This document shows, in pieces, positions 35,820 to 48,313 of a DNA stretch of 64,000 nt. The notes under the pieces are model-generated. The model saw only the letters and a list, made by a program, of their open reading frames with translations. It did no database searches and had not been told where the DNA came from. The position numbers were made by a program, and so were the translations under genes. Numbering within the stretch: the stretch's first letter is position 1; every line of letters starts with the position of its first letter. This DNA is from Diplosphaera chodatii (lineage: Eukaryota > Chlorophyta > Trebouxiophyceae > Prasiolales > Stichococcaceae), in the NCBI GenBank assembly GCA_032358165.1, contig JAALGY010000020.1:310001-374000 (forward strand). Reading direction: 5' to 3'.

Positions 35820-38800
35820 TCAACATGACGCACCTGAACCGCCTGCTGCATTGCGCGCCGCCGCCTCGGCGCGAGTGGAGACGGCCTCGCCAAGCCGCTT
35901 GAAGAAGCCGCCCTTCTTGCGGGGCGGCGCCTGCCCGGACGGCGACCCTGCAGCAGCAGAACGGAGGAAACATCAGACGGCGACCACACGGCATTGGAGT
36001 GGTTGTAATATATCGCCATTCTTGCCCCCATTCCTAGCTGCCGGCTGACTCTCGGTGCTCTGGCGCAGAAGCTGCCCGTCCATCAATGCTGCTGCAACTG
36101 CCTAACATGTGTGCAGCTGCTGCAGGATACATGTGAATACACAGAGGTGAATACACAGAGGTGCAGGTGCTGCCCCTTGGGCATTTCACCCCTTTTGGCA
36201 ACCAGCCTGACAGGAACATCTGCTAATTATCAAGCCGGATCCTGCTGCAGAAAACAAGCCCACGTTTTGATGCAGTGCCACCCTTGGGCGGCAGGTCATC
36301 CAGGGCCGCAGCCACAGCGGCCCGCGCAGCTGCCACGGCTGCCCGCCGTGCTGCTGCCTCTTTCGGCGAGACCGGCTCAAGCAGCTGGGCACTCCCCATG
36401 TTGGCCGAGTCCTCGCGGTTGGGTGCACCCTTCGCAGACGACGACTGAGTCCGCCCGCTGCCGCTGCGCATGCTGCGCTTGGACGGCGGTTTCCCGATCG
36501 CCGGGCTGCTCTGGCTGCGCATGTGACGCCCCTTGTCTGCCGAAGTGATGTCACTGTCGCCCTTGCCTGCCAAAGTGCTCTGGCTGCGCATGCTGCGCCC
36601 CTTGGCAGCAACTGTGCCCTGGCCGCGCCCCATGTCTGCCGCTGCAACATCCGCTGCTGTTGGTGTTGCTGCCCCCTCTGACACCCGAGACCCTACACCT
36701 GCAGGTGCAGCCAGGCGCCCCAGTGGTCCTGGCACTGAGGCGTCTGGTGCATGAAGGAAGGAGGAAGGAGGAAACACAGCAGGCCGGCCGGACCAGCGCC
36801 CACCTGCGGGCGGAGTGGCCGCGGCGGCGGGGGCGGGGGAGCCGCCGGACCGCTCGAACTCGTCGGGCCGCGGCGTCTGCACGGGCGAGCGTGGGGTGTC
36901 CGCCGGCGTGGACGGCGCCTCGCTGTCTGGCGCCACCTGAAGATGTGCAACGACGAGATGATGAGCAGCACATCCAGCGGCATCATGACATCGACATAAC
37001 ACAGTGCAACCATCAGTATGTTGTTTCAGTGTGTTGCATCAACAAGGCACCCCGCTCGCCGATGGCAGACACCGGGCGGCAGCCACTTGGACTGAACAGT
37101 GCTCGGCAAGCTGCCACGCCTGGCCCTCAACCCTGAGCCCTGACCCGCACCTGGCCAAGGCCGGGAGGCGCGCCGCCGCCGCCAGCAGACGTGGATCGCC
37201 GGGCGCTGGCGGGCCGTGGAGCCGTCACAGAGTTGGCGCGCGGCCCCGGCTCAGCGGTGCCCTGCAGGGGTACGGGCCAAAACCTCTGGGCACTGGCCAG
37301 TATCTCGGGCATGAGAACTTGTCGGCTGGAACAACCAACAGCAGCTCGGCATTTACGCGCAGTACTTCATGTTCTGCATGTGCATGCCCATCCTTCAGTG
37401 TCCAATGCAGGATCAGCAGGCACTTCACATTTGCTGGAAGAAAGCATGGAGCCGGCCGCACCTGCAGGACGTGGGTCGCGGCGGCGAGCTCGCCGCGGGT
37501 GAGGCTCTGCTTGCCAGGCAGCAGCACGCGCACCGCGGGGCCCAGGCTCTCGGAGCCGCCGTCGGTGAGCGGGGTGGAGTGCGCCGGCGACCCGCTGATG
37601 GCCGCCGCGCCCGGCCCCTCCTGCAGCACCTGCACCCCGCGCGGCGAGGCCGAGGGGCCCGACGTCTGCCCAGACGGGTGCGACTGCGCGGACAAAAGGC
37701 GCGTGTTATACATGTACTGCAGCAAGGTGTACATGTTGGCACTGAGTCGGCACTGACTGCACTGGGTCTTTCCATTTCCTCCATATGCACAGCCCTGCAG
37801 ATGGGCAACATAACGAATGTGCGTGAGGCTGGCAGCTGCTCCTCACCAGAGAGGACAGCTCTCCGCTGGCGCCGGGGCGCATGCGGGAGCGGCCGCCCGC
37901 CGCCGCGACTGCGTTGGCCGCCGCCGCCGCCTCATCGGCGCTGTGCCGCTTCCGCAGCTCGCCCTCCGCCGACGACCGCCTGCTGGAGCGCAGCCGCTGG
38001 CCGCTGACGAAGGGGACATTGCCGCCGCCTGCACTGGTGGCTGGCACCCCGATGTCGCGAGGGCCGTCCAGTGCTGCGCCAGGGTCTCCACGCCGTGGAG
38101 ACTCAAAGCTGCGGCGGGAGTCCGGGCCATTGGGGCGGTTGGCGCCTGAGCTGGGGCCTCTGTCGTAGCCGCCGTTTTCGCGGATGTAGGCCGCTGCGGC
38201 CTCAGCTGCGTACCCTGCTGCCGCTGCAGGGCTGTTGGAGTAGGGCGCTGAGTTGCGGGCGTAGTTGCCTGCCGGGGTGGCGTAGCCAGAGGACTGCCGG
38301 AGGCCGGAATCCCGGGCGTACCCAGAGTCCCGCTGGTAGGGCTCGGAGTCGCGGCCGGAGTCGCGCGCGTAGCCCTGGTCCCGAGCGGAGTCCCGAGACA
38401 GGCCGGCCTCCCGCTCGCGGCTGGAGTCCTGGGCAAACTGAGAGTCCCGAGCCGAGTCCCGGCCAAAGGTGCCCGCTGCCGCTGCCTGACGCAACGCCCG
38501 CCTGCAGCAACAGCAAGACACAGCTCCGGAAAAGCAGCGACACGGCCAAAGGACCTGTACACCTCACAACTGAGAGCTGTTGTGCAACGCTTGCTCAAGA
38601 ACCGGACTGTTGCTGTAGTGAAGGGAGCGTCGCACCTCTCGCTGTCCATTCTGCGCTGGTGCTGGGACAGCCCGCCTCCGGCCGCTGCTGCAGCAGCGTG
38701 GGCCATGGGTGTGCTGGCCTCAGCTGCGCCACCGTGCCGCTGCCCCAAGCGGACGCTGCGGCGGGCATACCTGCAATGACAGGGCGATGTTGTGAGGAAA

Positions 38801-41800
38801 GAGCAAGACACATTGGAAATGCCCAGACGGATCTATGAAGCATCATGTACAGACGACTGGTGTAGCTCAGGCCGGTGCAAGGCAGTGCGCCGCAGGGCGA
38901 GCATACACGACACCAGCACAGCCCCGACCAGCAGGGCAGGACATTGATCGCGCACCCCGACTCCCCGCCAGAAATGCTGCCGCTGCGCTGCCGGGTCTGC
39001 ATCGTGGGGGGGCCGCTGCCGCCGCCCCGCTGCCCGCTGGCGCCGTTGCCGACGCCGTACAGCGCGGCGCGATCCGCGAAGGACAGCATGTGCGGGCCGG
39101 TGGGGGGCACGACAGCGCTGGCGGCGGTAGCGGCGTTGGCGGCGGCCATCTGGGCTCGCGCCTCCGCCAGCATGCCGGGCGCAAACGCCTCGTCCAGATC
39201 GTCCAGGTCCTCTGCCAGCGCTGCCTGCAGTGTTTGAGCCAGGGTGGTTCAGCCGATGGTTTAGCGGCTGGACCCTAGCCGCAACAAGTGCAACACGCTG
39301 ATACCCACAGCACGGTTCAAAGGGCGGGACGCCAAGTGCTGTGGCAGGCTGCACACGAGCAATGGCCATGTAAACAGCACGTGCTGGGAGATGCACCTGA
39401 CATACCCATCGTCAGCACGTCTGAGGTTCAGATGCTTATACTTTACGAGCCACAAGCCACAAGTCCTAGATTCCGGCACAGTCCTTGAACACACCTGCAG
39501 CTCGGCGTCGGGCTCAACGCCCCGCTCAGCCAGCCGGGCCTTGCGCTCCCTGACGCTGACCCGCACGGGCGTGACCTGCATGGCATACACCCAGGATGTG
39601 CATGCATGGCTGGTTTCGAGCTGCAAGATACTCTTCAAAGTCTGCCGCCTGAAGCGAAGCTTGGAAGTTTTGTGTCGCTCCGCGCAAGGGGTAGGACTTA
39701 AGTGGCTTGCTTTGACTTGACTCCTGGTTGACAGTGTGTGACTATGTTGACGACAATGCTGCAACCCTTGCTTGCTTGCACAGCCTGACACTCGAAGCTC
39801 ATCGCAGCATTGAGCGGCATCTGCCAGTGAGCACAGACAACATGCGCAGTCCTCAGGGGGCGCACCATCTTGGAGCTGGTGCGCTGCTGCTGCTCGGCGG
39901 CGGCTTCTGCTGCGAGCGCGGCCTCACGCGCCGCTGCAAAGGTGGCGCTGACGCGTTTGGTGATGCCGGCGGGCGCCGCCGTGCCGTTGGCGGCGCCGGC
40001 GGCCGCCAGCGCCTTTGCCTTCGCCACCTCCGCAGCGAGCGAGTCCTCGCTGCTGGACCCGGGGCCCTGCCCATCTGCGTCTGCTCTGCCTGCAGCCGCT
40101 GCCTCGTCGGCGCCCGAGATGCCCGCCGCCTGGCGGTTGACGGCCGCCGCCTGTGTGCCAGCAACGGCAGCGGGGTTCGCCGCCAGCTTGCTGACCTCCT
40201 GCAGGTCGCCCCGGTCCTCGGAGGCGCCCAGGGACACGTCCTCCGCGTCCGACACGCTGAGGCCGCGGGCGACGGAGGAGTGCGCGGAGCCGAAGCCCTG
40301 CGCCGAGCCGGGCGCCGTCAGCGTCGGCTGCCGGCTGAGCTGCGGGGTCTCCGCCGCTTCCGCTGCCTCTGCTGCCGCCGCTGCCGGCTCGCCGTCTGCC
40401 TCCGGGGCGAAGGCGTAGCGCTGCTGGTCGCCGTTGGCTGGCGCGTCCTGCACGGCTGGCGAGGGGCTGCCGCTCTGGCCCGTGAATGGCGAGTTTGGGT
40501 ACGACTCCTCCCCGCTCCTGTTCTGCTCATCGTCACGCCTGCAGCCCAATAATCCAACTGGTGCTGCAGGGTGTAAAGCATACAGCATTGCTGCAGGCTT
40601 AGAGCAGCTAGGAGGAGGTGGTGTAGACATGCAGGGGTCCCGTTCATGTGTGGGTATGTCAGGCACCTGGAAGTTGGCAGCGCCTCCTCCCGGTCGTGTG
40701 GCGTGTGCAGCGCCGGGTTTGACTCGCCAAACTGCTGGGAGCCGCCCTCGCTGCTGCTGGGCTGCCGTTCAGAAGCTGCAGGGCGTCAAACATCTCCTTA
40801 GATGACAGATGAAGTACTGCAGCTTTTGATCGAGGTCACTGAACCCTTATGTCACTGCTTGCCGGCGTGTCTATGCCACAGCCACCACAAAACCAGTGCT
40901 CACCCGCATCTGGGTCCCCGACATTGAGGAAGTCGGGGTGCTCCAGCCACTGCTCCACCTTGGACATGACCTTCTGGCCCTCGCCTGCATTTGTGGACAG
41001 CACTCGGATCGGGCAGCTGGGTGCAAAGTTTCAGAGCGGACCAACATGCGCATGACCATGGTAAGGTGCACACTAAGGTGCCACTCAGCAGTCGAAGCAT
41101 CAGCCGACCAGCGTCCTTCCTGATTGCCGCTTGTCTGCTGATCGGGTGCGCACCTGGGGCGTGGTACATGTCGCCGACGAGGTTGAAGGCGGCCCACATC
41201 TGCTCGGTCGTCATGATGTTGTTGAGCACCAGCAGCTCGGCGAACTTGGTGAGGCAGGCCGCGTTGTGCGCGTGCTCCCGCTCCTCGTCGGCCATCATGC
41301 GCATGAGGGCGATGCGCACCATGCCCTCCCTGCAGCGAGCACGGGCCAGATGAACAGGCAGCATCCTGAGCTCTGGCTGAGCAGTCAACTGGATGCACGA
41401 AAAGTGCGCTCTGTGACATTGCTGACAAGGACAGCATGAACGCTGCAGTACAACTATCAAGCTGACCAGGGGGACGTCTCCTCGCCGGCCTGTGTGCCAT
41501 TAGCCGCTGCGCTGTCCACGATCTCCTGGGGTTCATGCAAGCAGAAGCTAGGTCGGAGAGGCATGGCAGCTGCTGTATGCTTCATGTGCTCTTGGGCAGT
41601 GCAGATACGACTGACACTGCCACGTTGACGCAGCAATGCAAGGACGCAGCAGCTTACCACATCGACCCCCATCTTGATGTCGCGCACGAGCCCCGCAAAC
41701 AGCTTGAAGAGGCTCCCATCGAAGGCCTGCCCCTCCGCCAGCGGCATGTACTGCACCTGCGACAGCCAATTAACATGCAAAGGTCATGGCAAGCTACACG

Positions 41801-42444
41801 CTGTGACTTGGTTCCATGCCAGAAGGCATACATTGCACATTTGTCCATCGAAGTCCGAAGGCAGCTGACTTTCGTGGCTGTGAGGACCGCTGCTAGGTGT
41901 GCAGAAATGCTCCTCATACAACACCTGGTATTGGGTTCACGAACTCCAGTGCTTGGACTGGACAAGAGGGACCCATCGTGCGTTTTGGCGGACAAAAGGC
42001 AGCAGACCTGGAAGCGGTCACGTCGGCATTCATCCACGCGCTGCGGGTCCGCCAGGTCCACCTTGGTGCCCAGCAGCAGCACCTGCACGCGCGCCGTCTC
42101 CCCCGCCTCCAGCGACCCGCTGTTGGGCCACACCCGGTACGTGCTGCTGGCGGTTGTCTTGATCTGCGGGAGGACGGGGAACCATGACGCTGGCCTGTGG
42201 CGATTGTTACGCAGTTTTATAGTAGCGCAAACCTGCTGCGACGTGGTCTGGCATGCAGTGGGATACAGGAAAAGAGCGGTCGAGGAGTTGGCGCTGTAGC
42301 GCTTGATAACAGCAGACATGACCCCACCTTGAAGGCGACTCGCTCCACAGGGTGGGGGTTGAACAGCGTGAGCGTGACGGGGGAGTCCGCCCCCACAGCC
42401 GCACGGAAGTGCAGCTGCTCGGGGTTGATCTGAAGGCCCGTCAT
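35820..42444 (-). CDS. VAP/MSP-domain protein with helical module and long disordered tail (copy A)
   Basis: Seventeen exons on the minus strand close in phase to 1206 residues: 42444-42328, 42163-42008, 41756-41658, 41525-41467, 41329-41154, 40984-40904, 40775-40667, 40538-39866, 39575-39495, 39224-38956, 38770-38636, 38501-37847, 37683-37462, 37261-37151, 36936-36804, 36698-36282 and 35947-35820. Residues 1-110 form an MSP/VAP domain (INPEQLHFRAAVGADSPVTL, AFKIKTTASSTYRVWPNSG, RRDRFQVQYMPL). Residues 144-229 are an alpha-helical module (CLTKFAELLVLNNIMTTEQM). The rest is low-complexity Ala/Ser/Gly, including RDSG/YARDSG repeats around 655-740, and ends in a basic GGFFKRLGEAVSTR helix. VAP domains bind FFAT motifs at ER contact sites, but no C-terminal membrane anchor is seen. 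Divergent from a paralogue at 43415. Confidence 0.9.
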
Positions 42445-43414
42445 GGCTGCGCACGCCGGCCTGCAAGCTTGCAACAGCAACGTTCAATGCCAGGCGGCAT
42501 ATGTGCGCGGTATTCACAAACACGCACCGCATGCAGCGCTGGATGACCCTTGCATCGGTCGTGCAGCTGCGGCAAATGTGCACACTCACATGAAAAGCAT
42601 TTACGCTTCATGTATACTCAGGCTACCTGCAGCGCGTGCGCTGCCTGCCGGCGGTGTTCAGCAATCCACACCCTCAATGCAGCAGTGCTGCGTGCAGCAG
42701 GCCCCGCCCTGCGCGCTCGGCGCGGCCAGATGGCACCTCAGCGCTTCTGTGGCTGCCGTGGCTGCTGGATGGCCTTTGCCGGATGCGCAGGGCTGAGTCG
42801 CCTCCGCCCGTTCGGTGACACACCCAGGTGTGGTGATGGAGCCCGGAGGGCCTCGCCAGCCGGTCAAACCGCCCACGAGCCGTCAGCTGGGAGCAGTGCT
42901 GCTGTCATTGGGCTCAGCTGCTGTGCTGCAGCTGAATTGTGTTGCCTGGCATCGTGGCAGGTTCACTGCCCGTGGGCAACCTGCTCAGCAGCCGGGTCGC
43001 TGTCTACTTGCAGGATCCATGAGCTGGTGCTCCGACACCTCAAGCAGCACCGCCAGCACGGCGCAGGCCAATGAGCACGCTGCCGCAGCTTCCCACAAAG
43101 GTGTGTTACCAAATGCTGGCAGTGTACCCGTGGAGTCCGTTTAGTGTCACACCAGCCACGGGCTGTTGGCCTGGCTCCGCGCACACCAGCCACGATGCAC
43201 ACCTGCCCAAGTTGACACGCCGGCACGGCACGGCAGTGCACCAGGCTGCAGGCTGCGCCCACTGCTCGGCGCTTGTCGAAAGTCGGTGCGAGATCGGAAG
43301 GTCGATCAACCCCTGGTTGGTCGATAACGGGGGCAACTTGGGGCTTTGATTGCCCAACGCGTTCTTGGTGTCTTGCGGGAAGATTGCGGGCCCCCGCGCC
43401 ACGGCCCGTTGCTC
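42445..43414. promoter_or_regulatory. Bidirectional promoter region of the VAP paralogue pair
   Basis: 970 bp between start codons of two head-to-head paralogues. Short ORFs only, none with domain resemblance. It must contain the 5' UTRs and promoters of both and could co-regulate them. No specific element identified. Confidence 0.5.
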
Positions 43415-46400
43415 ATGATCGGTGAGGCACAGCAGCCAGAGGAGACCGGGCCGCCAGCTGCCGACGCGGCCAGCCTGCGCCAGGCCAACGAAGAGGCTTT
43501 CGACGAGCTGAAAGCCACCATGGCTGGGCGGCACCTGCAGGTGGGCGGCCTGGGGTCCCGCACGCTGCCTGCATGCGTGCATGTCTTCGCAGCTCTGATT
43601 GAAGGCGCACGCCTCTGCAGGTGTTCCCGGAGCTGCTGGAGTTCCCCATGCGCCTGGGGGTGGACACGCTGCTTACGGCCAGCCTGCGCAACGCCAGCCC
43701 GTCCTATATCGCCTTCAAAGTCAAAACCACGGCGACGGAGCGCTACCGCGTGCGGCCAAACATCGGCGTGGGTGCGTTCCCCGCCATCGCCCCGTGCTGT
43801 GCTGACCGCATCAGTCCAACATGTCTCGTACGCAGGATGTCAGCAGCGTTGGCGGCCCTGCGGCCACAACCGAGTCGCCCGCTGGGGTCAGCCGCGTAAT
43901 GGCCTGGCTGTTCACATGGTGCCGCCGCTGCAGCAGCGGCCAGCTGGGCGCTTGCTGCCCCTGTTTGCTTTCAAGCAGAACGCTGGCATGCCTCCGGCTG
44001 GCCGTCTAGCCCGGCTTCGGTGCAAACCTGGCAGCACACAGTCTTCCAGCGTTTCAGTAACACGCATCAGCCACTGCGGTCGCGCGCAGCCCCGTGCCAA
44101 GATGAGGGACACCGCCCCGAGCACATCCCCTCTGATGTCTGGTCCCTCATCCGGGGGCGTCCGCTGTGCACGCCGCTGGTGGGCCATATCGGGGCTACAG
44201 CTTTGTCATCAGCAGGCCTGCCACGCCCTCAAGGGCGTTTCCTGGTCTCGCCTGCTGATGGGTGTCCTTTCTGCTGGTGCTGCAGTGGCGCCGGGCGAGA
44301 CGGCGCATGTGAAGCTGGTGCTGGTGGCCCAGTCCGAGTTCACGCCCGACCTGCAGCACTGCCGCGATCGGTTCCTGGTGCAGAGCCTGCCCATCCTGCC
44401 GGGCCAGCAGCCGGACAGCAACGCGTTCAAGGCGCAGAAGTTCAAGGTCCAGGACCACAAGCTGCGCGTCAGCATCGTGAGTCCCCTGTCCCTCCATATG
44501 CAACTCTTTCACAACCACGACGTCGAGCGACAACCTGTCAGGCCTACAGCGTATACATCTTTCTTACCGCCGGCGCATCAGTGATCGTGCCCACACTGAG
44601 GCAAACCTCAGATTCCTTGCATAGACATGCCCGTCAGGCTTGCCAGCGTGTCATTGCCGGTTCAGATGGTGAATTCCAGCAGACTCTGCGCAGGCGCAGC
44701 AGCCTGATGCTCTGCTGGGCCTACTTTGATCGGTTTTTGGCGTACTACAGTGATGGTACCGCGGCCTTGTACTCCTGTGTAACACTTGACCCAATCATGT
44801 CAGCTGATGGATGGCCATCTCAGGACAGGACTTCCTCTTGATATGTATCGCCTGCAGTTTACCTCAGTAGAGTACGCCAGGCCTGCAAGCTCAGTTGGGC
44901 GGTTGTACTGCTCGATGTGGCTAGGGGCGTTCACCTCCCTGTGTCGGCCTAATGCAGCACGACCGACCACGTTCTGACGCTTGCTTCCTGCCTGCCATGC
45001 GCAGACGCAGGTGCACAATGCGCAGAACCTGATCGGGGACAGCGCCGCGGGTGGCAAGGGCCTGCGGCCGGTGGCCAGCCCCCTGGAGAAGGAGGTGAGC
45101 CAGTCTCCGCAACCCCATTGCACACGGTTGAGCATGCGCCAAGGCTCTGACTGCATGCTGCACATATGGCTGTGGGGCTAGATGGATCGACAGAGGACCG
45201 ATAAGATGCAGGGCTGCAGAAAGGCTGCAAGAGCAGCAGGAGGTCCTGGGCTCATGTCGATGTCTCTGGCCCCCGCAGATCCGGTCCTCGCTGCTGGCGA
45301 TCGCGGAGGAGCAGGGGCTGGACGGCCACCGGTCCTGCCTCACCAAGTTCTCGGAGCTGCTGCTGCTCAACGGCGTGATCAGCACGCAGCAGATGGGCGT
45401 GGCTCTGGACCTGGTGGAGGCGCTCTTCGAGCCGGGTGAATGCCTTTCCCCTGCTGAAGTGCACGCAGCAGGGTGGCTGTGAGCGGCTGGGCAAGGGTGC
45501 TGCTGGGTGCTGCTGCTCTGCAGTTGTCGCTGTTGGCGAGGCGCTGCGTGCGTGCTGCGATCCCTTGTCTGCAGTGAGGCGTCTGCGTGCTGAGCGTCCT
45601 GACACTCGTTTCTACATCTCAAACCGTAGAGGACGAGCCAGAGCACATGGAGGAGCTCAACCGCTCGGTGCACACGTGGATCGAAGAGAGCGAGCACAGC
45701 GGCGCCGGCAGCGACGACGGCCTGTCCTCGCCCTCTGCCGCTGGTGCGCGATGGGCGGACTTTCGGGCTGACAACACCGCCTCTGGCTTGGGAACCGACC
45801 ACAGTCAAAGCATCCGTCGGCATGTTGTGATTGAGGGAGCTCGCAGGTAGGCCTGGCGCTTGTGCTGCTTTGTGTGCGGTGCTGTGCCTAAGGCGCTGAC
45901 TCTGCTCCCATTCTGCCACTGCTGCAGGCATGTCGGCGGCGTCAAGCAGCTTTGCTAATGGGCCCGACCGCACCCCGCCCCCGATGATCAGCCGCAGCCA
46001 GCTGGCCACCATTGTGTCGGGCGTGCCGGCGGCAGCGGACGTGTTCCCCTCGCCCTCAGCCGCGCACCAGTCCCGCGGCGGCGGCGGCGGCGCGTCACAG
46101 CGCTCGCCGCTGGCGGTGCGGCGGTCAGTCGACCCCGCCACCGCCAAACCGCAGGTGGGCATGAAGCCGTATGCGAGACCCTTGCCTGAACGATGCACTG
46201 ACTTCAGTGCAGCGCTCATCAGGGCCAACGGTGGTCGATTGCTGCACTTGCTGCAGCTTCCATGTTCATCAGCAGATCGGTCACTGCACTGTGCTGGTGC
46301 TCTTCGATTGCGGCTGTTGTACTGTTCACTGCTCAAAAGTCCATCTCATTTCCTGTAGGACCTGTTCCCCTCGCCGCCGGCTACGCCTACAAGCGATGTG

Positions 46401-47641
46401 CAGGAGAACGGCGAGGCGGGACATGGTGTTGGCGATGGCATGGTGCCCAATGCGCCGCACACACCGGCCACCGCAGGCAGCGATTACAACCCACCGCCGC
46501 TGCGGAGGGTGGAGGATGCGTATGCAGCGGCGCCCGACTCGGTCGTTGCCAATGCCAGCACCAGCGCTGTGATGTCAGGTGAGCAGTCTTTGCAGGGATG
46601 CTGTGCCAGGAAAGCGACATGTAAGTGGTGCTGTGTAGATACTTGTCTGCCTTGGCCGTGATGCGCAGTGCTGCGAGCCTGCTGCACACACTCGATCACA
46701 TACGCTCTGCCAATGAATACATGTGCTGCTGCACCCTACGTCGCATGCCGAGCCACCAGTGCTATGTGCAGATGCGAGGGCGCCCGGCACCCCGCCGGCA
46801 TCCCCGCCCCCGCACGGCGGCTCCGTTGGTGGCGGCGGCCTGAAGCGCAACAGCGCCGACGAGGGCTCCAGCCGCTCTGACATCCTGATGGACGTGAGCC
46901 CCTAAATTTTTGTGCTGCATCTACTCTTCGATGCACACTGGTCCTGTGCTGGGATGATTTCCAGCCGGCTTGATGCAGCGGTTGAGCAGTCATGCCAGCA
47001 ACGGCTGGCAGTGTGAGAGCAGCCCATCTGCGTTGGCAAGCTGTCCTGTTGCCATTGCTTGGGCTGCAGGGCCCCCGTACAATATGCCCTGACGTCTCTG
47101 CTGTCCTGCTGCAGCTGCTGCCAGCAAAGGTGTCGGCAACCAGCAGCCACAGCAGCTTCACCGGCGACCGTCCAGTGCCTGAGTCGCCAGCGCGCAATCT
47201 GGCGGCCATGCTGCGCTCGACGCTGCGCAACCCGGGTCCTGCAGGGCAGAAGCTGCGTGATGCCTTTACACAGGGTGAGCCGTCATGCTGCTGTTGAAAA
47301 GGCCATGCACATTGGTGCTGCAATTGAGGTCAAGGCTCAGGTGCACTGGGCGCAGCAGCAGCAGCAGCGTCATATGCCAGTGCTTGGATACAAGGGGCAG
47401 TTCATCGGGCCTCATGATTCCACCCAGCGGTTCTTCCCTGTCGGTCGGCTATCGCTTGCACTGCCCCCGGCATCTGCTTAGGGCATGTAAGGCTGTTTTC
47501 CAGCACTGAAGCGCTGTTTCCCGGCCGCCCGCAGGCACATCCCCAGAGCGGCGCCCTGGGAGTGCTGACTGGGACGCACGTGAGAGCTTCTCACCCACAG
47601 CCGCAGGCCGCCACACTGTCGAGGGCGTCGCAGAGGCATGA
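43415..47641 (+). CDS. VAP/MSP-domain protein with helical module (copy B)
   Basis: Eleven exons close in phase to 554 residues: 43415-43540, 43621-43771, 44286-44476, 45005-45094, 45279-45435, 45630-45743, 45928-46154, 46359-46578, 46772-46893, 47115-47274 and 47535-47641. An acidic N-terminus (MIGEAQQPEETG) precedes the MSP domain, residues 43-125: VFPELLEFPMRLGV, AFKVKTTATERYRVRPNIG, VAPGETAHVKLVLVAQ, CRDRFLVQSLPI. Residues 187-260 hold the same helical module as copy A (CLTKFSELLLLNGVISTQQM). The remainder is Ser/Pro/Gly-rich and disordered, with the SP motifs FPSPPATPTS and TSPERRPGS. No transmembrane anchor. Exon boundaries within the MSP domain differ from copy A, so the duplication is not recent. 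PNIG replaces the usual PNSG after the FFAT-binding strand. The start is the first ATG of an exon that joins in phase. Confidence 0.9.
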
Positions 47642-48313
47642 CGACGCATGGTGTGCCAGCACTGGATGCATGTAAGGCTTGTCTTGGCAGCGGGAAAATA
47701 TGGCCTGGTCATGACCGCGAGGTGAACCAGTTGAACTAGATGGGTACATAGACGGCGCCTGACTGTCGCAGCGTTTGGTCAGCGTGATGACCAGCCTCAG
47801 CTCCACATTTTTTTGGCGGTCTGGCGCCACAAAGTGCTTTGTGAATGTTGTATCATTGTCATCATGGTTATCGTTGGCACAGCTTCGTTCTGGTTGATTC
47901 TGAGAGTAGAGCACATGGTACGCAGCATTCGCAAGCAGCTGCAATGTCTATCCTTCTAGTGGAAACCAATTGTGACTACTGAGTGCTGTTACTCTTGCGA
48001 CACCAGTATGCTCAACTGTGCAAGGCATCACCGGTACATGCTGGCAGCACCCTGTAGTGGAACTTCAGCTGCCTGTTGCCGGTGTGCCCCTGTGTGGCAC
48101 ATTTCGAGCTGCATTTGGAACTTGCGTATGATCATGCATTGGTCTGCAGCACGTGTCGCACGCTGCAATGCTCCGCTGGTGCAGGCAACACCTTATAAGT
48201 ATCTAGTGACTGTCTCCAGGTTGCGTCCAAAGCACTTCCGACACCTGCAGTGGGGCCAGGATCCGCCTGCTCTGACCCGCATCAGAAGCCAGCGATCACA
48301 GCAAGCCACGGCG
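47642..48313. other. Intergenic between copy B and the PI31-like gene
   Basis: No exon recognised. A TGTAA at 47671-47675, 30 bases after the copy B stop, is a candidate poly(A) signal. The remainder is the presumed promoter and 5' UTR of the PI31-like gene. Confidence 0.4.
47671..47675 (+). terminator. Candidate UGUAA poly(A) signal of VAP copy B
   Basis: TGTAA 30 bases downstream of the stop at 47641; typical green-algal signal, but a short motif. Confidence 0.35.

Noticed and set aside
44921..46336. Minus-strand ORF of 471 codons
   Set aside because: Antisense shadow of VAP copy B exons 4-7, whose frames, splice sites and paralogue alignment fix the plus strand.
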